The notes below the pieces were generated by a model, which ran no database searches, was not told where the DNA came from, and saw only the letters and a list, made by a program, of their open reading frames with translations. Shown here one piece after another: positions 7,917 to 17,300 of a stretch of 38,501 nucleotides of DNA. How positions within the stretch are numbered: the first letter of the stretch is position 1; the number at the start of each line of letters is the position of its first letter. This DNA is from an uncultured Lentisphaeria bacterium (GTDB lineage: Bacteria > Verrucomicrobiota > Lentisphaeria > Victivallales > Victivallaceae), in NCBI GenBank assembly GCA_903863035.1, contig CAIPAT010000085.1:1-38501 (forward strand). Reading direction: 5' to 3'. Made by a program: the position numbers and the translations under genes.

Positions 7917-8720
7917 ATGCACGAAAAACAGCTCAGCCAGCTTTTTCTGCAAGCAGGAGAAGGTATCTGCATTGTCTGCCGTGAGGCAAAAGTGCTGATG
8001 TCATTCACCGGCGAACTGATGCACTCCCTGGCCGATACTGTCCGCCACCCGGGTAAAGTCAAATGGCAGACTACCGCCTATTACATGGACAAATCCGGCA
8101 GTGATGCCGTTCCGATTATTTCTCTGCTCGGATTCCTGGTTGGAGTCATTCTGGCGTTTCAGGCTATCGTTCAACTCTCGCGTTACGGTGTGGAAAGCTA
8201 TGTGGTCAACCTGGTCGGAACAGTCGTTGTAACCGAGCTCTCTCCGCTGATCACTGCAATTGTTCTGGCCGGCAGGTCCGGCTCCGCGTTTGCCGCCGAG
8301 ATCGGTACAATGAAGGCAACTGAAGAGATCGATGCCATGATTACTATGGGGTTTGACCCTTCGCGTTATCTGGTCATACCAAAAATTCTGGCGATGCTGG
8401 CGATCATGCCCTGTCTGACGATCTTTTCTGATGTATGCGGAATCCTCGGCGGTATGGTCATCACCTGCAGCAAACTCGATCTTTCCCCTACTGAGTATTA
8501 TTTCAAGACGCTCGAAGTGATTCACCCGATAGACTTGGTGCAAGGGCTGTTTAAAAGCCTGTTTTTCGCCGTTATTATCGCCGCCATCGGCTGCATGAAG
8601 GGGCTTGATGCGGGAAAAGACGCACAAGGCGTCGGCAAGGCCTCGACCTCCGCAGTAATCAGTGCTATATTTATGATCATCCTGGCTGACGCAATCATCA
8701 CTGCGGCATTCAGCATATAA
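7917..8720 (+). CDS. mlaE: MlaE-type phospholipid ABC transporter permease
   Basis: 267 residues from the ATG at 7917 (AGGAAA ribosome binding site 7904-7909). Sequence shows the MlaE/YrbE core: F-L-V-G-V-I-L-A-F-Q-A, then V-V-V-T-E-L-S-P-L-I-T-A-I-V-L-A-G-R-S-G-S-A-F-A with A-E-I-G-T-M-K-A-T-E-E-I-D-A-M directly after, and G-x-x-P-x-R-Y-L-V-I-P-K. About five membrane segments. MlaE forms the inner-membrane dimer that, with MlaF ATPase and the MlaD hexamer, moves phospholipids between membranes to keep outer-membrane asymmetry. The frame is open upstream to 7809 but this overlaps the lipoprotein gene. No mlaF-type ATPase gene lies in this operon. Confidence 0.93.
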   Translation: MHEKQLSQLFLQAGEGICIVCREAKVLMSFTGELMHSLADTVRHPGKVKWQTTAYYMDKSGSDAVPIISLLGFLVGVILAFQAIVQLSRYGVESYVVNLVGTVVVTELSPLITAIVLAGRSGSAFAAEIGTMKATEEIDAMITMGFDPSRYLVIPKILAMLAIMPCLTIFSDVCGILGGMVITCSKLDLSPTEYYFKTLEVIHPIDLVQGLFKSLFFAVIIAAIGCMKGLDAGKDAQGVGKASTSAVISAIFMIILADAIITAAFSI

Positions 8721-8735
8721 AACAAGGAACTATAC

Positions 8736-9779
8736 ATGGAACGGGCAAACAAGATAAAACTGGGAGCTTTCGTAATCATCGCGGCAACGATGATTGCCGG
8801 CAGTTTTTTTGTGGTCGGCATTACCAAACTTTTTGAACCAAGATTTCATGCAATGACCGTGCTTAATACCTCAGTTGAAGGTCTTTCTGTCGGTTCTCCG
8901 GTAAAGTATATGGGCGTTCCGGTGGGTCGCATTTCACGCATCAGCATGCGCGATGTTGACGGATTCATTGATGTCTATTTCAGCCTGTTCCCATCATCAA
9001 TAGACATGGTCAAAAAAAACATTTCGATAACTCCTTCAGACTCCCAGACCATAACCAGCATCATCGAACAGAAAAATCTGGCATGCCTGCTCAACGCCTC
9101 GGGCATCATGGGCGGTGCTTATCTGGAACTCACGGTCAGTGAGGGCGACGGCTACGCGATGCCGGAGCTGGAAGTAGTTCCCCCCTCGGGCATCTTCTAT
9201 ATCAAATCCCGCACCTCACATGTGACTAATGTTATCCAGAACATCAGCCAGACGCTCGAGCAACTCAAAAAAGTAAACTATGTCCAACTCGCGGATAAAT
9301 TTAAGATCACCCTTGACTGTGCCGAAAAAATCCTGAACAACCAGGACATGACCGATATGCTTTCCCGCTTCAACCGGATATCTAAGGATATTGAATACAG
9401 TACCGGCAATCTCCGCGAAGCATTCACCCAGGAACGGGTCCAGAAGCTGATTGAAACCGTGGAATATCTGGAAAACGGTACTAAAGCCCTGGCAAAATCG
9501 CTGCCGCCTGAGAAAATTGAGAAACTCGCAGATTCTCTCTCCAAATCACTGGAAGAAATCCGGACTTTCCTCCACAACAGTGAAAACGGCCGCGATAAAG
9601 TCGTCGGCGATATCGGAGAACTCAAAGACCGTATGGCTCTGACGCTGACCCGCCTCGACCGCTCATTAAGCGCAATTGCAGAACTCATCAGCAGCGTCGA
9701 AAACGATCCCAGCCAGTTCTTTACCGGCAAAAAAGAAAAGACTGTATTCAACGTTCCGCCTCCACAACTTAAAAGATAA
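8736..9779 (+). CDS. mlaD: MlaD-type MCE domain protein
   Basis: 347 residues; AAGGAA site 6 bases before the ATG. One N-terminal membrane helix (about 10-30) anchors the protein; the MCE domain follows (about 38-125) with the signature F-x-x-V-x-G-L-x-x-G-S-P-V-K-Y-x-G-V-P-V-G. The C-terminal 200 residues are mostly helical/coiled coil (L-E-Q-L-K-K, T-L-T-R-L-D-R-S-L-S-A-I), longer than in E. coli MlaD (183 residues) and nearer to MCE proteins that form extended periplasmic barrels. Together with the permease 15 bp upstream it should form the lipid-binding periplasmic ring. Ends with a Pro-rich tail P-P-P-Q-L-K-R. Confidence 0.92.
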   Translation: MERANKIKLGAFVIIAATMIAGSFFVVGITKLFEPRFHAMTVLNTSVEGLSVGSPVKYMGVPVGRISRISMRDVDGFIDVYFSLFPSSIDMVKKNISITPSDSQTITSIIEQKNLACLLNASGIMGGAYLELTVSEGDGYAMPELEVVPPSGIFYIKSRTSHVTNVIQNISQTLEQLKKVNYVQLADKFKITLDCAEKILNNQDMTDMLSRFNRISKDIEYSTGNLREAFTQERVQKLIETVEYLENGTKALAKSLPPEKIEKLADSLSKSLEEIRTFLHNSENGRDKVVGDIGELKDRMALTLTRLDRSLSAIAELISSVENDPSQFFTGKKEKTVFNVPPPQLKR

Positions 9780-9910
9780 CCTTCTACAAGCTCTGACCAG
9801 CACCCCTTCCGGCAAGACATGGATTTGCCTATCAAATCCATCATCCTGCCTTAATAGCATATTGTTGGTTTGCGAAGCAATAATATGCAAAATATCTTAG
9901 TAAATAATCC

Positions 9911-9940
9911 TTGCTGTTTTGGAAAATTTACAAATATAAG
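9911..9940 (+). promoter_or_regulatory. Candidate sigma70-type promoter for the NRPS
   Basis: TTGCTG at 9911-9916 and TATAAG at 9935-9940 with an 18-base spacer, in an AT-rich gap, about 110 bases before the NRPS start. Single weak match; no experimental support. Confidence 0.28.
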
Positions 9941-10052
9941 GTATATTTGCAGCTTGATGATTTATTATTTAATAATAGGAAATAATATCGTTTTTTTACA
10001 AAAAACCATTTAAGGCTGCCGGCAAAACCAGTCTTGCTTTTAAGGAATATTG

Positions 10053-11321
10053 ATGAATAGTGAGCCGTTTTTTCTTGAAGTAAATGATGATTTCCCAGTC
10101 AATAAACTGGCACATCAGCTTTTTACTGAGCAGGCCAGACAATATCCTGACCGCATCGCGCTGGTCGAAGGCGATAAAGAACTCACGTACGGCGAACTTG
10201 ACAGAATCACCGACTCCGTTGCCGCCGGTTTGATTCTCCGCGGCATCAAAGCTGACGAAGCGGCTGCGGTCTATATTGACCGCTCGATCAACTACATAAT
10301 CGCACTTCTGGCAGTAGTTAAAAGCGGCGGTTGTTATGTGCCGATAGACCCGGACATTCCGGTGGAGCGGCTGAGTTTCATTATCAATGACACCAACTCT
10401 AGACACATTCTCAGCGAATCGCAGTACGCCGGAAAATTATCCGGGTTCATGGACAGAGTAATCCTGCTGGACAAATTGGATTTATCCGCGCTGGCTCCGT
10501 TGTCATCCCCGCCGGTCATATCTCCTTCCTCACTGGCATACATCATGTTTACCTCGGGTTCCACCGGAACCCCGAAAGGAGTGGAAATAGAGCATGCCAG
10601 TCTGCTGAATCTGGTGCAATGGTACCACAAAACCTTTATTGAGAAAGGACATTACAGGGCCAGTCAAAGCGCGGGTCCCGGGTTTGACTCAGCAGTATGC
10701 GAAATATGGGCGCATCTGACCAACGGCGCTACTATTTATATAATTCCGGAAATGCTGCGGCTGCAGCCTCAGAAATTGGTTGACTGGCTGACCGAAAATA
10801 AAATTAATGAGTGTTTCCTTTCCTCGCCAGTCGCCGAACTTTTACTCAGTGCCGACTGGAAAAACAATACTTCACTGAAATATTTGCAATGCGGCGGCGA
10901 AAAAATAAATAAAAAACCAGGCAGTGCATTTCCTGCCGTCTTTTCCAACCGTTACGGGCCGACTGAATGTACAGTGGACTCGACATGGTCAATGTTTAAA
11001 GCCGGCGACGACGACGGAAAACCGCCGCACATTGGAATTCCAGTCAGTAATTTCAGAATATATATCCTTGACGAAGAACTTAATCCGGTACCGCGTGGAG
11101 TCAAAGGTGAAATTTGCATCGGCGGCGCCGGTCTGGCAAGAGGCTATCGCCATCTGCCTGAACTCACCAGTAAAGCGTTTGTTCCAGACCCTTTCCTGCC
11201 CGGCAGACGGATATATCGCAGCGGCGACCTGGGCAGTATCAATGCTGACGGGAATATTGAATATTACGGCAGAAAAGATTTTGAACTTAACCGGCTGCGC
11301 CGGAACTTCTTTGTAATGTAG
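10053..11321 (+). CDS. NRPS part 1: adenylation domain cut off at core motif A8 by an insertion
   Basis: 422 residues from the ATG at 10053 (AAGGAA just upstream; the TTG at 10050 is ignored). Only about 20 residues precede the A domain, so this is a loading module without a condensation domain. A-domain core motifs are visible: LTYGELD (A1/A2 region), A3 Y-I-M-F-T-S-G-S-T-G-T-P-K-G, A4 F-D-S-A, A5 N-R-Y-G-P-T-E, A7 Y-R-S-G-D-L and the start of A8, G-R-K-D at about 11268-11279. The next 13 codons are unrelated, then TAG/TGA. The rest of A8, D-Q-V-K-I-R-G-F, is found intact at 11395 in another frame. By alignment from memory with the GrsA pocket the specificity residues read D-S-C-F-Q-G-R-V-D-K, which I cannot match to a substrate. 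As a separate polypeptide it would lack the C-terminal A subdomain and carrier protein and should be inactive. Confidence 0.88.
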   Translation: MNSEPFFLEVNDDFPVNKLAHQLFTEQARQYPDRIALVEGDKELTYGELDRITDSVAAGLILRGIKADEAAAVYIDRSINYIIALLAVVKSGGCYVPIDPDIPVERLSFIINDTNSRHILSESQYAGKLSGFMDRVILLDKLDLSALAPLSSPPVISPSSLAYIMFTSGSTGTPKGVEIEHASLLNLVQWYHKTFIEKGHYRASQSAGPGFDSAVCEIWAHLTNGATIYIIPEMLRLQPQKLVDWLTENKINECFLSSPVAELLLSADWKNNTSLKYLQCGGEKINKKPGSAFPAVFSNRYGPTECTVDSTWSMFKAGDDDGKPPHIGIPVSNFRIYILDEELNPVPRGVKGEICIGGAGLARGYRHLPELTSKAFVPDPFLPGRRIYRSGDLGSINADGNIEYYGRKDFELNRLRRNFFVM

Positions 11322-11394
11322 CGCGGGCATTCCTGCCTGCGAAATGTCAGACAGGAATGTCTGACCTACATTAATTAAATACAAATTCCTATAC
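11280..11394. repeat. 115 bp palindromic (REP/MITE-like) insert disrupting the NRPS A domain
   Basis: The coding sequence for G-R-K-D ends with GAT at 11277-11279 and that for D-Q-V-K-I-R-G-F restarts with GAT at 11395-11397, exactly as expected if 115 bp were inserted into a continuous G-R-K-D-D-Q-V-K motif; a 3-bp GAT direct repeat could be the target duplication. The insert contains an imperfect inverted repeat with 27-nt arms (11315-11341 and 11346-11372, 20 of 27 positions paired plus two G-T wobbles, 4-nt loop), flanked by AATGTAG/CTACATT, and a small hairpin CCGGCTGCGCCGG at 11291-11303. 115 is not a multiple of three, so it both shifts frame and introduces stops. No transposase inside, so it would be a non-autonomous element. 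Confidence 0.82.
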
Positions 11395-14300
11395 GATCAA
11401 GTTAAAATACGCGGTTTCAGAATAGAATTAGGTGAAATTGAGGCAGTCTTATCTCAGCATGAAAATGTTGCCAAGTGCGTTGTCATCGTCAGAGAAAAAG
11501 AAAACGGAATTAAATATCTGGCGGCCTATTTTATCCTGAGAAAGCCACAGAAACAAAAGCAGCTTACAGAAGAACTGCGCAATTTATTGAACAAATCATT
11601 ACCGAAATACATGATTCCGGCCACATATACAGTACTTCAGGAACTCCCGCTTACGCTAAATGCCAAAGTAGACCGTGAAGCTTTACCAGAACCGGAATTT
11701 ACCCATGAAGAAATTACTGATTCCGCCACTGATGCCGATGACCCGCTGCTCAAAACACTTGCGTCTATCTGGTGCCGGATCTTGAATCTGGACTTTGTCA
11801 CCCCCGACGACAATTTTTTTATGCTGGGCGGACATTCCCTGCTGGCAACTGCCTTGAGTATGGAAATCGAAAAGCAACTGCTGGTACAGTTGCCGATTTC
11901 GCTGGTGTTCTCTCATCCCACATTGAGACAGCTGGTTCAGGCAGTCAAGTACGTATCCAGTTCAAGCCGTACCTCAGTCAGATTCGAAAAAGTAAAAGTT
12001 GCTAAAAACAATCTCTACCCAGCTTCCATTACCCAAACGACAATGTGGTTCATAGAGAAATCATCACACAATAACAACGCCTACAACATTCCTTGCGAAA
12101 TATATTTGGATGGAGACGTCAAGCCGGATATTTTAGAAAAGACGTTCAATCTTATTATTAAGCAGAATGAATCTCTCAGGACAAGTTTTGAATTTATCAA
12201 TGATCAATTATATTTTAAAGTTAACCAGTTCCAGAAAACTGTAATCCACTTTCATGACCTTTCCGCCATGCAGGAAAACGAAAGACAGCAACGGTATTGT
12301 GCTGAAATCAGCAGACAGCGGTTCCAGGTTTTTGACCTGACGCGCGCTCCGCTATTTAATTGCGTACTCTTGAAGTTAAAAGATAACGACTTCCGTTTTA
12401 TATTTACGATCCATCACCTTATTTTTGACGGCTGGAGCAACTTTCTATTCTTCAAACAGCTTGCGGATTACTATTCTCAGTTTTCCATAGGTAAGGAACC
12501 GGCAATATCCGCACTGCAGTGGCAATACACTGATTTCTGTCACTGGCAGACCAATTACCTTAAGACTTCCGCGCCACTGGCCCAGTTAAAATACTGGCAG
12601 AAAAAACTTGACAACCATGCAGTCACTCCGCCGCTGCCCATCCAGAAAAAACTTCAGGGCAAAGGTAAATCCAGACGATACTATGTCAAAATCAGCCAGG
12701 ATGTAACTGGCGGACTGAAAAAACTGGCAACGGAAAATAATGCCAGTCTGTTTATGGTATTAACTGCGTTGCTGCAACTTCAAATACATAAGTATACAGG
12801 AGCGACGGATATTACCACCGGAACCACAATAGCGAACCGGAATCTGCCTGAAACCGAAGAGATCATGGGCTTGTTTATAAACACGCTTGCTTTAAGGAAC
12901 GAAATAAAAGGCAACCCGTCGTTTGAAGAATTTCTAGTACAGGTTAAGAATACCCTGCTGGAAGCTTATGAAAATCAAGACATTCCATATAACACGGTAT
13001 ATAAAAACTGCGGCGGAACAGTAAACGGAAAAAAACCTTTCTTCAAGATATCCATGGTGCTGCAGAATCTGCCATGGACAAAAACTGATTCTTACCCAAT
13101 AAAAGTGCATTACGAAGAACTCGGCAGTGATTCCGCCAAGCTGAGTTTGATCATTGTGCTGGAAGAAAGAGATAATATGCTTCATGGCTGGTATGAATAC
13201 GATACAGCCTATTTCGAAGAAAAAGACATTGAAGTATTTTCCCGGAATTATATTTCTCTGGCCGAAACGCTGACAAAAAATCCATATACTCCAATATCGG
13301 AAATTGTTCTTCAGATAGAAAACATTTACCGACGTTCCAACTGTTATATCATCGGCGGAACCGCGCTTGCCAAAGCTGCGTGCGAGATTCTGCTTGATAA
13401 TGAATTCTATATCAATGGCATATTCACTGATGACGACCAAACGCTGAGATGGGCGGATGAACACGAAATCCAGTGTCATCATCCGCAAAATAAGCTGATT
13501 TCTGATATTGTTTCATCAGTTCGTCCTGACTATCTGTTCAGTATAGTCAACAGTTGCATCCTGGATCAGCATATCCTTTCTCAACCGCTGAAATATGCCA
13601 TCAATTATCATGATTCCCCCCTGCCCGGCTATGCCGGATTATTTGCAACCACCTGGGCAATAATAAATCATGAACATAAACACGCCGTCACATGGCATCT
13701 GATGACAACAGAAATTGATGCCGGCGATATTCTTAAACAACAGGAAGTTTCGATATCGCCAGATGATACCTCGGGGTCTCTCAATATGAAATGTACAAGA
13801 GAGGCTTTAGACACATTCAAGTCTCTGGTGCTTAATTTGAATAATGGAACAATCACACCAATAGCGCAGGACTTAACCAAACGTACTTATAATCCGCAGT
13901 ATTTGCGACCGGCTGACGCCTGTACGATTGATTTTCACAAAAGCATCGAAGAAATTTCGGCCCTGACAAGAGCGCTGGATTTCGGCAATTATGGGAATCC
14001 GATGGGAACTCTGAAATTCGTATCCGGCAATATTTTCTATATTATTAAAAGAATCAGTTTTGCAATTGAGAATTTGACTGTCCCCCCATGCAAAATAATC
14101 GAAGTCAGTAATGACAGCATCTCCATCGCCGCGTTAAACGGGGTTGTCAAACTGTCTGAAATAACCGATACGGCAGGGAATGCTGTCAGTATCTCCTCTA
14201 CAGGGCTGCAGAGTGGAACGTTTCTGACAGAAAAATTCAGTCGCGAAATGCTGGACAAATATTACAAGGAGTGCGCTGCTTCGGAAACGTTCTGGGAGAA

Positions 14301-17300
14301 AAGCTTGCAAAAGTTGCGGATACCGGAAATCACCATTCTGAAAACGGATGAGCTCAGTCCAAATTGCATTCAAACTGTTCCAATTCATTTCACAATTGCC
14401 AGGAAAATCAGCCCATTATCAATCTTCCTGATGTTTCTGGCGAGGATTTCCTGTGAAGAGGAATTTGATGTTCCATTCAACACACCTTACTCTGCCGGCA
14501 ATGATTTTCCATCTATATTCGCCAGAATTGTGCCAATGCGGGTTAATATTGATTTATCTAAAAATGCAGAAGCAAATTTTGAATCCACAGAAGGAGGTTT
14601 AAAAACAGTTCTAAATAAAAAAACATTCTACCAGGATATTTTCATCCGCTATAAGAATCTGAATAAGATTCCGCAGACTGCATTCGTAATAAAAATAAGC
14701 CATACAGGCAACTGTGAACTGGAATTGTACCAGCAGAAAAATGAAAAATTTATCGAGTGTTTTCAAAACTTCTGCGAAAACTTGAAAAAGACGCCTGAAA
14801 ATCAACTTCGGAGTATATCCATTCTTAGCGATGCCGAAGAATCCAGAATTCTTTATGAATGGAACAATACAGAACGCAATTTTGATCTGGAAACTCCGTA
14901 TATCCGGCAATTTGAAAAACAGGCGGTAAAATATCCGGAAAAGATCGCGGTAACAGGGGATAAACACTCATTGACTTATCGCGAACTGGATTATCGGGCA
15001 ACCAGGCTGGCCAGCCATTTACTCCAGTATGGAATCAGCAGCAACCGGATCATCGGAGTGCTGACAGATAAATCTATCGAAATGGCGATTGCCATACTTG
15101 GCATTTTTAAGGCCGGCGGCACTTATATGCCGCTGGATATTCAGAGGCAGACTCAGGAAAGAATTGAAGCAATGATTTATGATTCAGGCACTGAAATCAT
15201 TCTTTCCGCAGTGAGGGACAAAGCAAAAATTCCTAAAAATATACCTAAACATATCAAAATCATTGACCTGACAGTGCGTCAAATCTATGCTGAAGATGTT
15301 TTGCTGCCTCCGCCGGAAACGAATATTTCAATGGACGATACCGCTTATATTATGTACACATCCGGTTCAACCGGCATCCCCAAAGGTGTAATGGTATCGC
15401 AACGCAATCTGTTAAATCACAACTATTCTGTCATCGGAGATTATGCGCTTAACGCCAGCGATAACGTACTGCAATTCAGTACGCTGGGCTTCGATATCTC
15501 GATAGAGGAAATATTCCCGACATGGCTGGCGGGCGGCGGACTGGTATTCATGTCTGACGGCATGCTAGAATCGCCGGAAAAACTTTTCACCTTCATCAAG
15601 CAGAAAAACATTACTTTCCTTAACCTTCCGACCTCTTACTGGCATGAAATTGCCGACATTGTGAAAAAACATGAATTTCCTAATTGTGTCAATACCATCG
15701 TCATCGGTGGCGAGAAAGCTTCCCCGGAACGCTTTGAGCGCTGGCATAAATATGTTCAAGGAACCAGAGTCATCAATACCTATGGTCCCACGGAGACGAC
15801 TGTTATCGCCACGCTTGGCAACAATCCGGAAACCATAGGCAGGCCGATAGCGAACACTCATGTATATGTGCTGGATAAATTGAAACAGCCGGTTCCTGTT
15901 GGAGTTGAAGGCGAACTTTATATTTCAGGAACAAGTGTCGCCAGGGGATACCTCAATAAACCGGTAGAAACAGCCATTGCTTTCACGGAAAACCCTTTCA
16001 TCAAAAATGAAAGAATGTATAAAACCGGCGATAAGGCAATTTTCACGCCAAACGGGGAATTGATCTTTGCCGGCAGAATAGATGAACAGTTCAAGATCCG
16101 CGGCTTCAGGGTTGAACCGGATGACATAGAAACTGTGTTGTCCAGACATCCGGACATACGCGCCGCAGCTGTTAAATTGCGGGATGAGGACGGTTCCAAG
16201 TCTGTCATTGCCTGCTTCGTTCCATTTACAAATAACTACGACATTAACAACATCCGCGAATTTGCCAAAGCGCAATTGCCCGAATATATGGTACCATCCT
16301 GCTTTATTGTTATAGATTCGATCCCGACTACTCCCAACGGCAAGATCAACCGCAAGGCTTTGCCGGAACCAAAATTAGAAAATCATACTGAGACCACAGA
16401 TCAGGCAGAACCTCAAAGCCCGCTGGAAATGCAGCTCATCCTGATTTTCTCAAAGGTTCTGCACCGAAGGAATATTAATGCAAATGCCGACTTCCTTGCA
16501 TTGGGAGTGGACTCTTTGTCCGCCATAAAGCTACTGATAGAAATTGAATCTCATACTGGAATAAAAATTCCTTTTGAAGAATTATATCACAACACATCCA
16601 TCAACTCAATATGCAATTATATTCGGAACAGTTCTGGACATAAATACGTCTGGTCGCCGGTAGTAAAACTTGCTGAGACATCCAGCAGTAAACCACCGCT
16701 GTTCCTGATTCACACTGCTCCCGGCGATATTCTCAGCTATATAAATCTGGTCCATTATCTTGATGACCGGGCTGTATACGGCATCCAGTCTCTTGGACTT
16801 TATTCTCCTGACGATGCGCACAAATCGATTGAAGAGATGGCGGCTTATTACATTTCTGAAATATTGGACATTTATCCGGAAGGTCCATATTTTATCTGCG
16901 GATGGTGTTTAGGCGGAATCATCGCATATGAAATTGCGCAGCAATTAAAGAGAATGGGTAAACAAATCGCATTTCTGGGCTTGCTGGAAACTTATTGTTA
17001 TCTTCAGCCCTCAATTTACAAATACATGCAACTTATTGTTGCAGCCGTCAAATGGGGACCTCTAAACTGCATTAATTATTTGACATTTAAGATCAGCCAT
17101 AAATTTCATCGGGATCGTAATTTTGAACAACTGGATTTTATTTCAAAGCGTTTTTCAAGTGCATGGGGGGAACAAACCATAAACAATATGAAAGACGTCT
17201 ATCGGCATAATATGAATGCCGGGAGAAACTATTCAGTACAATATTATGACGGTAAAATATCTTTATTCATGGCAAAAGAAACGTTAGAAGGTAAAATCCC

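Noticed and set aside
11280..11394. Programmed ribosomal frameshift joining the two NRPS halves
   Set aside because: A 115-bp insertion with multiple stops separates the halves; no frameshift could restore the motif.
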